Made by a program: the position numbers and the translations under genes. DNA of 64,000 nt, taken from the NCBI GenBank assembly GCA_934045905.1, contig OW203762.1, positions 39,905,702 through 39,969,701 on the forward strand, given 5' to 3'. This DNA is from Leuctra nigra (Eukaryota > Arthropoda > Insecta > Plecoptera > Leuctridae). The notes beneath the pieces were generated by a model. The model was not told the DNA's origin, made no database searches, and was given only the letters and a program-made list of their open reading frames with translations. Below are positions 1 through 12,300 of the stretch, piece by piece (within the stretch, counting starts at the first letter, position 1; each line of letters begins with the position of its first letter).

Positions 1-24
1 TCTTTAAAATCGTATTAAAAATTG

Positions 25-719
25 CGGAGTGGCTATTTTCACCAGGTGGTGAAAATAGCATGAGTGACTATTTTCACCAGGTTTTTGTTTCAGCCAATGG
101 GAGCGAAGCCCATGCATGCTAATTGTGGGGTAGTGATTCTGATTTTGTTACTTTTAAACATACCTAAAGCCCCATTTACACGGTGCAATTTCTTGAACAA
201 TTTCTATTCCACAAAAGTTCTGCACATGTGCAGAGTCACTTTATTATCTCAAAAGTGACATTGCGCACGAGCAGATAAACTGTGGCACAGAAGTTGTTCA
301 AGAAATTGCACCGTGTAAATCGGGCTTAAGAAGGCACAAGATTATCTGTTTGTTTTTATCTGTGTGTGAGACTTAAAATGCACTTCATACAAATAAGTGA
401 TATTTTCACCATGTGGTGGAAATAGTGGGCAACCAAGTAGAATTTAAAATTTAAATGAATTTCAAATGAAAACAAATACTAGGTAGAGGTAGGTAGGTAG
501 TACATAATTATTTTGATTATAAATTAAAATCCATATTGCTCATATTGGGTAGTTTTAGACTGTGATATTCTGCAGTTTTATTATGGTTACCCAATTTAAT
601 TTGGGTAACTTTATATTAATTTTAACCCACTTTCAAAAGTCCACTAGGTGACTGTAAAAATACCTGGTGAAAATAGCTACTGCTGCTATTTTCACCACCT
701 GGTGAAAATAGTCGCGTTC
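25..719. mobile_element. MITE with hairpin-containing terminal repeats, 9-bp TSD
   Basis: The ends are inverted repeats of about 50 bp. Each arm itself contains a palindrome (CTATTTTCACC...GGTGAAAATAG) followed by a second copy of CTATTTTCACCAGGT: left arm about 32-80, right arm about 662-712. The element is flanked by a perfect 9-bp direct repeat TAAAAATTG at 16-24 and 720-728. A 9-bp duplication suggests a Mutator-type (MULE) non-autonomous element, though the superfamily is inferred only from TSD length. There is no coding capacity. A smaller MITE (168-326) is nested inside. Confidence 0.7.
168..326. mobile_element. Harbinger-type MITE nested in the first MITE
   Basis: Near-perfect 33-bp terminal inverted repeats, beginning AGCCCCATTTACACGG on the left and ending CCGTGTAAATCGGGCT on the right. 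TAA lies on both sides (165-167 and 327-329), as expected for PIF/Harbinger insertions. It is non-coding, about 159 bp, and forms a single long hairpin. Confidence 0.7.
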
Positions 720-728
720 TAAAAATTG

Positions 729-1286
729 AGTAGAATGACTACAGCTTGACTGAAGATTTCAAGGTCGTCATTCTAACGGTGAATGGATATTAGTAGCAGT
801 AGTAGTACCTAGTAGCAGCAATCCAGTCTCTGTGGAAGATTTTATAAGCAATATTTGAAGTCCTGTTAGTATGCTGCAAAAGCGGTCGCTGTCAGGAGTG
901 TAGCTCTGTGTTGTTTGGTTATGTATTGGTTTCGTGATACCTACTTTGCTTTGTTTCTCCAATGATCGGCATTAATTTTACTTTCCCTTGTACCTCCCTT
1001 GTTTCCCTTGAAATTATACTTAAAGCTCTTATCCCTGACTTACTGTTTAGTGTTTTAGCACTAATACTGTTGATTTTATCCTTTCTTTAGATCAAAGAGT
1101 CGTTCTTGGTTTTCTTAACATTAAATCTTTTTTAGTAGGCACAAAGTTGATGGCATCTGCTAAGTTTTACAGAGTGTAAAAATATCACAATTTGATAAAT
1201 AGGAAGAAATTTCAATACGTATTTACATATTCTTTCCAGATAGCCACTTGTTAGCCAAACATTGAGCTTCCATCTATTTTCTTGCC
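729..1286. other. Upstream region of the EF1B-beta-like exon
   Basis: No coding potential is seen. A plausible 3' splice site (TTCTTTCCAG) ends at 1240, so the exon at 1287 may belong to a longer exon with a 46-nt leader. An in-frame TGA at 1263-1265 makes the ATG at 1287 the natural start. No TATA box or clear initiator was recognised. Confidence 0.35.
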
Positions 1287-1538
1287 ATGTTTGCTCACAC
1301 TCCTGACGGAGTTCAGGCTTTGGATACGTTTCTCTCGGATCGCAGTTATCTGGAGGGCTATGCCCCAAGTCAGTGTGACACATCTGTATTTGAAGCACTT
1401 GGTCGGCCACCCCCAGCGTGTTTAGTCCATGCTGGTCGCTGGTACAAACACATTGCAAGCTTTGGACTGGAACGCAAAACTTTCCCACCATCTGCTCTTG
1501 TTGTCTCCATGTTGGGTTCAAATGATTGTGCTGAGCAG
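1287..1538 (+). CDS. Exon encoding an EF1B-beta-like N-terminal GST_C domain, in frame with the downstream ThrRS
   Basis: This 252-nt open exon encodes 84 residues that closely resemble the N-terminal domain of eukaryotic EF1B-beta/delta. It begins MFAHTPDGVQALDTFLSDRS, continues with the family pattern (L)xxYAPSQCDTSVFEALGRPP, then RWYKHIASFG, and starts exactly where the EF1B-beta protein normally starts. In EF1B-beta and in several aminoacyl-tRNA synthetases this GST-C-like fold mediates complex assembly. The exon ends at a good donor (CAG|GTGAGC) in phase 0. No EF1B-beta acidic region or nucleotide-exchange domain follows. The next plausible coding exon (acceptor AG at 3297-3298) supplies CAA GCT AAG ATG, joining it in frame to ThrRS and giving a 781-residue product. 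An in-frame stop at 1263 fixes the start. The domain identity is seen directly. The splice to ThrRS is inferred, and an unrelated retained EF1B fragment remains possible. Confidence 0.75.
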
Positions 1539-2042
1539 GTGAGCTTCCCTTGCCTGGTGGGTCCATGTTCTGTCATCTTCAGCCATCTTTTAATGCTATT
1601 TAATTATTTGAAAAATGTGCATTTCAAAATAAGGAAATAACTTAGTAGTACCTTATCTATTTATAAATGTATTACATATTTATTTATTGTCTTTATTGCA
1701 TTACCTACATACGAAGGCGATGTTCAGCTAGTGTTACCTAGAAATAGAGCTGTTGCTCTTCCACATGAATGATTAATGGAAAGTGGAAAGAAGTTAACAG
1801 AAATTGGACTCACAATCTCCTGATGGTTAGCAGTTATCACAGGATTACGCGCCACTCTATCTATATTTCCATGGACAGAATTTCCAAAGGTTTCAGAGGC
1901 GTGTTCATGAAAATGTACTAGAATACAATTAGGTTTGTTGATGCTATGTTTTTGGAGTGCAAAGGCTTGTAGAGTGTAGACCTACTCTATCCCAAATATA
2001 CAAACAAACAATTATTTAAAGTCCGGACACAGTATCTAGTTA

Positions 2043-2726
2043 CCGTATTAACTCGTGTATAAGACGCAATTATATGTCAATATTTTGATTCTGAAAACAG
2101 CCCTGCGTCTTATACACGCATACCAAGCTTTTTTCCCAGTAAATCCAAGGTGGATGTTTGTAAACAGAGCTGTGGTAGACTGCCACATGTTGTCTATCTC
2201 TGCCTTTCCCTCTCACTCTGTCTGGCCTACTCACACTGTGTAGACACAACATTATTAACATATTACATGTGTGCAATAAAATGTTTTCCCTTACATTTAG
2301 ATCAGGAGACAAAATATATGTTTACATCTGAAATACATTGCTCTGACAGGCATGAAATAGACTAAACACTGTTGAATGGCGATCTAAATGGAAGGGGAGG
2401 AGGGGGGTTGGGTTTGTTTTGGAATGCAGAGGAAAGGCAGGTGCGTGCTTGTTAGAGCAAACAACAGCTGCTGGGAAGAGACTCCCCTCCCCCCTTTCTC
2501 AGAAGCAGGAAATTGCTGTTTGTTTACAACAAGTTGGTAGTGATTTTCATTCAAATAGCTCAGTTAGCTGGAAAACCAACATATGGATATCATGTTTACA
2601 AACACACACTGTTTTTCATCATTTACTGCGTCTTATACACGCATGCTAAGTGTTTTCTTAAAATAGACTTCTCAAAACAAGGGTGCGTCTTATACACGAG
2701 TGCGTCTTATACACGAGTTAATACGG
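2043..2726. mobile_element. Tc1/mariner-type MITE (TA target site)
   Basis: Inverted ends CCGTATTAACTCGTGTATAA / TTATACACGAGTTAATACGG are flanked by TA at 2041-2042 and 2727-2728. Internal copies of TGCGTCTTATACACG occur near both ends, in direct and inverted orientation. It is non-coding, 684 bp, and lies in the intron between the EF1B-beta-like exon and the first ThrRS core exon. The small ORFs here are accidental. Confidence 0.7.
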
Positions 2727-3307
2727 TACTCTCTACTTTTTCGATCATTACCGAATAGCAGAGAGGCAAATGAGGTCACATGACCGCTGTCAGCCAATGA
2801 GAGAGCTGCTCTTCGCTCGGCTCTGGACAGTTACTAGACAGTGTGTCCCGTGTTTTAGGAGAGTTTCTTGATAACAGCTTTTAAATTAAATCATTCTCTC
2901 ATCCCATTTCAAAATTAAAGTTTGATTATTCATAATATTCCATTTTTTGTGTTGCATAACTTGAAAGTCTTTTTCTTCCCTACTCTTTCGATTTCTCACT
3001 TTCTAAGTACCTAAACTGTCTTGCCTGCTCACACAGTATTTTTTTTGCTCCTGTACCTACCTAAAATGGGATGAATTTGATTGGCTTCTTCAAACTATTT
3101 GAGAAAAACAAACATGCTTATCTTCATCGATAGGGTCTTCTCTATTACTAAAAGATTGGTTGCGGAATGCTTCAATTCATCAATCTTTGCAAAAGCAATG
3201 GTCACTACCTAGTACCTACATAATGTTATTGTTGGCTAGGCTGTTGTACATCCAGGAGAAAACAAAAATAGACCCACATATTAAATTTTCCATTTTAGCA
3301 AGCTAAG

Positions 3308-6300
3308 ATGAAACCTCCAAAGGAGAAGAAGGAGAAGAAGGCCGCTGGGGACAAGAGTGGTGTTGCAGAGCTCAATCCTTGGCCCACTTATATCCAGGTA
3401 GGCACATGTTAAGTATTGATTTAGTACCTACTATGATTGAAATTCTGTAGTGGGTAAATTCTCACATCCACATAAATCATCATGAGCTATAAAGACATTG
3501 GTGGGGTCAAAGGCAGATTCAGAAGGGGGTCATCCTAAATAAATACCTAGGTACATAGTTGGTAGGTAGGTAGAGTGCGAGTGAATTGCAACATTGATGC
3601 ACTCAAGTGATGTTTCGTGACAGGAACGCATTGTTCTGTGGGACAAGCTGAAGGCAGCGTATGATGTGGAGGTGGCCAGTAAGGGTGGTGATCCAATCAA
3701 GATAACGCTGCCTGATGGAAAGCAAGTTGACGGCATTTCATGGCGATCGTCTCCCTATGACATTGCCAGAAGTATTAGGTAGGTTCAATTAAACATGAAA
3801 TTGAATGTATAGGTACTAGAGTTGAATATGACTGAAATGAAACAATTGGCCACAATAATTCAGATTTTCAATGTTGATAATATCTGATCCCTCCAAATGA
3901 TTTTATGGTGGAAATTGAACAATTGCAAAATAAGAGATCTCTCAGTTCATATATTATATGCCAGATGATTTGTATGGTCTCTTATTTATTATTTTGTGGT
4001 GTTTCATAGGTGTAGGTAGCCTAATGGGAAAATATCTTTCATTTTTTTCATTTGAAACAATTGGCCACAATAATTCAGATTTTCAATGTTGATAATATCT
4101 AATCCCTCCAAATGATTTTATGGTGGAAATTGAACAATTGCAAAATAAGAGATCTCTCAGTTCATATATTATATGCCAGATGATTTGTATGGTCTCTTAT
4201 TTATTATTTTGTGGTGTTTCATAGGTGTAGGTAGCCTAATGGGAAAATATCTTTCTTTCATTGGGAGCAATTAAATTTGCTTAGATTTTCTATTTTATTT
4301 TCTCATTAATAAAATTTGTAGATAGGTAGTATCAGATCACAGCCATGAGGAATATTTATGGAGTTTACCGAAAGGTGAGAAAAGAACATTTTAGACTTCT
4401 AATCATTTTTTTCTTTACACATGCATTCAGTCAAGGATTGGCAGACAATACTGTCATAGCTAAGGTAAATGGTGTACTGTGGGATCTTGACCGACCGTTG
4501 GAACAAAGCTGTTCGCTGCAGCTTCTCAAGTTTGATGATGAGGAAGGTAAGACGACCTTTCTCTCCATCAATAATATATGTAACAAATTATCTTACATAT
4601 TTTGGTTTGGAAATGATCAAGAGTTCAATTGAATTAGCGATCATATACTACAGAGGGATAGTCCAAGCTATTGTTTAAATCCTCAGCATTTTTTTGTCTC
4701 TCAATAGGTCTATTTTATAATGCATTGCATCCCCTGCAAAAGTTCCGCTCCCAACCAACAGGCACTGGCACAAGCTGGTCTGGCCGCTTCATAACTTTCA
4801 TGATAATAAGGTAATACCGCTGCTTTTGCTGGTGTCTATCGGTTGAGATTGGAACTATTGCGGGGGATGCAAATAAAATAGACTTGAGAAAAAATTTCCA
4901 AGGATATAAACATTAAGAGGCAAACGGAAGCAAACGGGAATCGCACGGTTTGTCAGAGCGGTTTTTTGAAATTTTGTCTTCCCACTAAACAATTTTAAAA
5001 AATTAGATAGTAACGACCCATTACAGCCTAGTAGACTAAATAATGCCGTGCACACTGGGTACTTTATGACCACTGGTGTGACCTCAAAGTGTTAAATACG
5101 ATTATTTTACTAAAAATATTGTATTTAACACTTTGAGGTAGTACCAGAGGTCATATTAACTCCAGTGTGCGGCATTATTCAGTCTATTATTAGGCAGTTT
5201 ATGGGTTGTTACTATCTGATATTTTAAAATTATTTAGTGGGAAGACAAAATTTCAAAAACCGCTCTGACGAACCGTGCGATTCTTGTTCGCTTCCGTTTG
5301 CCTCTTAAACAATGGCTTGAACTTCAACTACCTATCCCTCTAGTATGTGATTGCTGATTGAACTCTTCGACTTGCATATACGTAATTCAATTCGAGGTAG
5401 TATTTGCTGGGAAATAGGGTCATGGGGTGATCAATTAATTACCTACTCTACTAAAGTCATCTTGTACAAATGTCTGTTTACAGCACCACTTGTTATAGGT
5501 ACCTACTAATATGAATTTTGAGAATAACTCCTTCAATTTGACATTTTAAATTTTTTATCACACTCAGTCATTTGTCTCTGCTGCCCCTACAACACCTAGG
5601 TACACTCAATCCAATAAAAACTGTATTTGAGCAAAACGGATTATGTAGCTGCTGTCAGGTTCCTTGACAATCAATCCCTGTTATTATCAATGAAATCAGA
5701 GTGCACCTACTAGAGTTAGATGATCTGTTAGCATAGACTTCATGGATGTTGCCATCAAAACTTTGTCAGCCAATCCCTTTCTTTCGAATACCGTTTAGCG
5801 TTTATTACTATTTGTTTGAGTTGAGTGCTGTCCTATTCGTCTCCTCCACAAGTCTTAGAAAATTACATTTTCTTTTTATTTGATTGGCATTCGCTCTCAT
5901 ATTCCTGAGTTTATTTATTTTTCTTCTTCTTAATCTCCAGCCCAGCAAGTATTCTGGCACTCAACAGCACACATCCTGGGGGAAGCAATGGAGAGAATCT
6001 ATGGAGGATGTTTGTGCTATGGTCCGCCAATAGAGAGTGGCTTCTACTATGACATGTTCATCGAAGATAAACAAGTTAGTATCAGTAGGGGCCGATGACA
6101 CATACAAGAGAATTTTCCTTTTAACACATTAAATGTTCAAAACTGCAATTACATGACAAAACGTTTAGTGATTGTCGAGGAGATTAAACCACTGGAGAAC
6201 AATATTTGAGATTGTGTGATTCGTTTTGCCATAAACGAATTCACGGCCTCCTGACGTTACACCGAACAAAATAATAAACTAATTTTGCAGATTGAATGCT

Positions 6301-9300
6301 ATTTCGTTTGGTCTGACTGTCACTCTAAAATATAAGAAGAGCACTCAAGTGATCTCAAAAATAGGGGCCTGACCCTTTTAATCTTGTTCGTCCTCCTGCA
6401 AAGGTATACCAACCTTATTAAACGGTTACCTCTAAATTACAGTTCTAAGTTCATACTGTGGCACCCTGAAAAAATATATGATGTGGCCATGTGGGTGGTC
6501 ATCCCTGGAAATTTTATTTAAAAGTGTGTTTTTACAGGTCTCAAACTTGGATTTCCCTGTTGTTGAAAATGTCATGAAGAATATTGTCAAGGACAAGCAG
6601 AACTTTGAGCGCTTAGAAGTATCAAAAGCAGATTTGCTTGAGATGTTCAAGGTATGAAGTACATAATAGTATTTGCTAGGGTTGGGCGAACCTAATTTTT
6701 TTTTTCGAACCGAACCTCGAACCGAACCTTTTCAAAAGGTTCGAAATTTCGAACCTTAAACGTACCGAACCTTTTTTTTCAGAAAATGATGTTTTCTAGA
6801 TAATGTAGTAAAGATAAGCGCGTAAGCACCAGTCACCATTCTCCCCCCTCCCTCTCGCAAGTCAAGTGGCTAGACACTTGAAAACAGCTGTTTGATGAGG
6901 TGTTTGTTTACGCAAATATTATTTCTATTTGTATACAGGGACATTGACATAATACCAAATATAATAGGAACAAAAACGCGAAATATACTGCTCGAAATTT
7001 TAATACATTATAGTACTGTATATTCCAATATTCTTCAAAAATTATCTCGCCAATCGTCATACTGTTTTTGATTTTGCATTGGGTTACAATGAAGTTTGGA
7101 AAGCTTAAATATACACCATTATTTTTTAACTTATGCGTGATATCTTCCCTTCATTTAGATCGTGAATAGTGTTCTCAATGACCACTATTATATTTTATTC
7201 AATAACCATGAACATACAATATCATATAAATAAAATAAAATATGATGTTAAGTCATTTGCCATCTGATTACTTCTTACATAAATTGCGAGTTCACAGACC
7301 TTTCAACAGAGAAAAACAAAACAATCCTCCCTTACGCAGGCAAGGGTCAGGTTCAGGTACCTGCTGGCAAGCAGCTGCACTCTGCAGGACCCAAAAGTAC
7401 ACTCTGTTCCAAAAGTACAACATAGTTTAGATCGCAACAATCATTATTTCATTTTAATACTTCGAAAATTGTACTCAACAAGGAAATTACCTGGACTTCT
7501 AAACTGAAATCAATGCTACTTTTCTAGTTGGGACCAAATTGCACTTAGAATTGCGTCTTATGAAAAATTCGGTTGAAGATTTATTTTAACATGGAACACC
7601 CTATAGTGTGACAGGATTTGAGTTTACTTTGATTTATGATGATTTCGGCTTACAGGGGCTCTATTTACCAAGGTTTTACCATTTTACTGCACCACTAAAG
7701 ACAAGAGGCCTACATTTGACAAATAGTGACAAGATATTGGTCGCATTGTTTGAATGAAAAAGGGCGGGAAAAAAAGGCGGGAGGTTCGAAAAAGGTTCGA
7801 AAACGAACCTTAGAGGTTCGTTTTTCGAACCTAGCTAGCCGGTTCGGTTCGAAAACGAACCGGTTCGCCCAACCCTAGTATTTGCCCTAAGTTTTCATTG
7901 AGTTTTGAAATAATGTTGCTGAGATTACTGCATATTCATTGCAGTACAACGAGTTTAAAGTTCGCATTCTCAATGAGAAAGTGAATACTCCAACAACAAC
8001 GGTCTACCGATGCGGTCCATTGATTGATCTTTGTCGCGGTCCACACGTGAAACATACGGGAAAAATTAAGTCCTTCAAGATAACCAAGGTAACGACGATC
8101 AAAATTGTAGAAATCATCTTTATCGGACAATATTTACCGCAATTTGTGTATTTACGGTTCGGGAGATTGCAATTAACTTCATATGTATTCTTGCTCTTTA
8201 GAACTCTGCGACATACTGGGAAGGCCGCAATGATGCTGAGTCATTGCAACGGGTGTATGGCATCTCATTCCCAGACAACAAGCAGCTGAAGGAGTGGGAG
8301 AAGTTCCAGGAAGAAGCAGCCAAAAGAGACCACCGCAAACTTGGCAAAGTATGGTCTTTCTTGTGATTGTGGACAAATGATACCTTCCTAATTAACTTAT
8401 TATAATACGTTCATCAATAATAATATAACTGACTAAATATGACGTTTTCAAATTTTGCACATGCAGGAAATGAAAAGAGAAACATGAAAATTGGAGACAA
8501 ACAAAATGATAAACAATTCCTGACGATACATTTTGTATTGTAAAAAAATTGAAAACTAAAAGGCTTTTAAATTTAACAGATTTGAAATTTGTTCGACCAT
8601 TTGATTGATTAGATTATCACTTTTAGTATTTGCAGGGATCACGTGAGATCTTTCAGCAGAGATTATGCGAATTGATACACTTGCATAATTCTTTGTGACC
8701 TGTTTTACATTGCGCACTGAGCAATGACATTCATGTTTAAACTGTTTTCTGTTACAGGAGCAAGAGCTCTACTTCTTCCATGAATTAAGCCCTGGGTCTT
8801 GCTTCTTCCAACCTCGAGGGGCTCATATTTACAATGCGTTAATTGAGTTTATACGCACAGAGTATCGCAAGTATGTATAAAGTGTCTACTGTCTTTTAGT
8901 ATTTGCTGATTCAGACTGAGGAAGTGAACTTTATTACAGATAACTTCGTAACGTCATGGATTTATATATAGTACTGATTAAATCCTTTTAAGAAAGACTG
9001 ATACCTACATTAAACTCATTAATCATTTGCATAGGCATTTCATATTCTGTAATCTGCATTCTGCACCAATGTTTCACTTGCATGTGTGCTATTGCATCTA
9101 GGTACTACTTGTCACCAATATTTCATTACCTGCTCTAGGTTATTTATAAATTCCAAATTGGGTTTTTGACTTGTAGTTGTATGCAATGGCTGATAGTTCT
9201 GGTCTAGTGCTTACCTACCTAGTGGATTGGATTGAAAGAGTGTTATGATCACTTGGTACATAATTATTTAATTTTGGGATCATATTTTCTTTTTTAAAGC

Positions 9301-12300
9301 ACTGCCTTTTGATTGCTATAGGAGAGGCTTCCAGGAGGTGATCACTCCCAACATCTACAACTCGAAGCTGTGGCACACGAGCGGCCATTGGGCGCATTAT
9401 GCGGAGAACATGTTCAGCTTTGAGTCTGAGAAAGAGGTGTTTGCTCTGAAGCCCATGAATTGCCCTGGACATTGCCTTATCTTTGACCAACGCATGCGCT
9501 CATGGCGTGAGCTGCCCCTGCGCATGGCCGACTTCGGTGTATTGCATCGCAATGAGCTCTCCGGGGCCCTGACGGGACTCACTCGTGTGCGACGTTTCCA
9601 GCAAGATGATGCGCACATCTTCTGTGCTGTTGAACAGGTGTGTTTTAACGCTGGTAATTAACCTGCGGAATTAGAGATTGATCCCTTGTTGATTTCAAAG
9701 GGCATGTCAACAAATCTAGTTACGTTATTCTCAGAATTAAGGAATGGACAATAGATCAAATATTCTAATTGGTTGTTACGCTGTCGGAGAGATGCATGTA
9801 AATGGCAGGTCAATGGCTGATGCTCGGCACATCTTGAGGCTAGTTCTGCGCTTGCTCAGCCGCCATATTGTAATTATTATAAGCACTGCCTCCAAAAACG
9901 TCAACCCCTCGTTGTCACAAGAATGACGGTAGTTGGCAAGAGAATTGAATGTTCCTTTGTACTAAACGTCAGTGCACACTAAGCAAATAAGAAACCCATA
10001 CATATGGCATATTACACCAGGCTACAATGAAATCAGAAAATTTCAATTTCTAAAGTTTAAATATTTATTATTATTTACACTGCACCATTTATTTATTTTA
10101 CCATACAATGAGTCTTGACTCTTGAATGACACAAGCCTGGCATGATATGCAAGGTTGATAATGTTTGGGGTGAAGTACTAGAGATATAATTTTAATTTTA
10201 ACATGGACAGAAATCCATCATCAGGGGTCATCAGGCTTGACATGTAAGTCATCAATCAAGATTGATGGTACATACATACATTATGGCGAGTTTAACCAAT
10301 TTAATTGCATTATAATTGGAACTCTGAAATCTAATTGAATTGTGTATGTTTGCTCATCATAAACATGTACTACTTTATTAATAGATCCGTGATGAGGTGA
10401 AAGGTGCTTTGGATTTCCTCCGTCATGTTTACTCCGTGTTTGGCTTCACCTTCCAACTGGTATTGTCCACACGTCCCGAGAAGTTCATGGGCGAAATTGC
10501 TGTGTGGGACCAAGCTGAGAAGGTAACTAATAACTCCATGTAATATATTGACACATTTTATCGCCAAGGCCATGCAACTGGATCAATGGTTCTCAAACTA
10601 TTTGCCGGCGCTGCGGGTTGCTTACAGGGGCGCCGGGGACATTAAATGTATTTTGAAATTTATAGTTCAAATCACATAGAAATGATCCAAATTCATTTCT
10701 GAAATTCAACATTTTCCGGGGTCTGTGCGGCCCGGACCCACATAGATCAGACCTAATTGTTTTCGAGGATAAATGAAGTTTCTTTCATTTTTGGGCTCTA
10801 TGGCTCTATGGCCGAAAACTAATGTTCTGATTTGGGGCGCCGTGAGAAAATTTTCAAAAAGTTTAGAAACCACTTAACTAGATGAATCTTTATGATTTCC
10901 AGGCACTGGCCGAAAGCTTGGATTCGTTTGGTGTAGCCTGGAAAGAAAATCCTGGTGATGGTGCTTTCTACGGACCTAAGATCGACATCACCATCTCCGA
11001 TGCACTTCGTAGAAACCACCAGTGTGCTACCATACAACTTGATTTCCAATTGCCGATAAGATTCAACCTTGCATACATCAAGTAAGCCACAAGTACATCA
11101 AGTACATTAAGTGTTTTCCATTTATACACATAATTTATATTAAAATAGAACTATGTAAATCAAATTATTCGTAAGTAATTACTTAAAGAATTCACTAGAG
11201 TGAGACGAAAGTACATAAAACATGTTTTTAAAAGTCTCCAAGATCCCTTGAAGATAAGTTTGTTAAAGTTAAGTTTAAGTTAAGTTGAAGTTAAGTTTGT
11301 TTGAGATTCCTTGGATGTTGATTAGTTACTGAGTGATACTGATTAGTGAATCAATAGTCACAAATCAATCATTAATAATACTAGATCTAGTGGAGCGGTC
11401 GCTCCATCCAGCCAAGTCCTACCGTACACTCACAGTCACTCAACATACCGTAAATGCCTAATAAACTGAGGAGCAGACCAACCACTTTTACTGTAAGCAA
11501 CAACATGGCATTTTCAGCCTACTGGATCTTAAAATTGGAAAATCTCTCATTGTTGTGAAATGTCTTAATTTCGAGCTATGGCCCACTCCACCCCATGTAC
11601 CAAATTTGGGAACAACAGGTTATGCCATTTGCGAGCTAGAGGGCCATGAAAACAATGAAATTACATCACTTTCATCTTCTTTAGATGATTCTGATGATGA
11701 TGTCAGGAAACACCGCTATCACCGCCACAGCCTAAACGGCTGAGCCGATCGATCTGAAATTTTCACCACATATGCACTCTTGGCGTCTGAGGTGCCTTTT
11801 TATAAAACCAACCGGAAGCCGCCATTTTGAAACCGGAAGTGACGTCATATCTTAAAAACGGATGGACCGATCGGGACGAAACTTGCGCCAAACGATTTGG
11901 ACGGTCTTTCAATAGTCGATATAGAAATGTACTATTACCGAAACCGGAAATGACGTCATAAAAATGCCAAATCTGAATAAAATCATTTCTTATAACAATA
12001 ACTAACATATTCAGAAGGCTTATAATGTTGCATAAAATTTATAGATACAAATTTTAGGTGGCAGTGAAGTCAGCCGCCATTTTGAAAACCGGAAGTGATG
12101 CCATAACTCGAGAACGGCTGGACCAATTAGAACGAAACTTCCGCTATACTTTATAGCATATTATTTATAGCACATAGAAACAAGCACAACTTTTCTTAGC
12201 AACCAAATCACAAAGGCGTATTTTTTAAAGGAATTCTTATAGTTTTGGTGCCACAATATATGTCACAAGTTGTAAGAATAAACTGAAAAAAGGAGTGATA

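Noticed and set aside
4345..4632. 95-codon ORF starting [12 protein letters not shown]
   Set aside because: Reads from intron 3 into the real ThrRS exon 4431-4546; the ATG lies in the intron and the acceptor AG at 4429-4430 explains the coding part.
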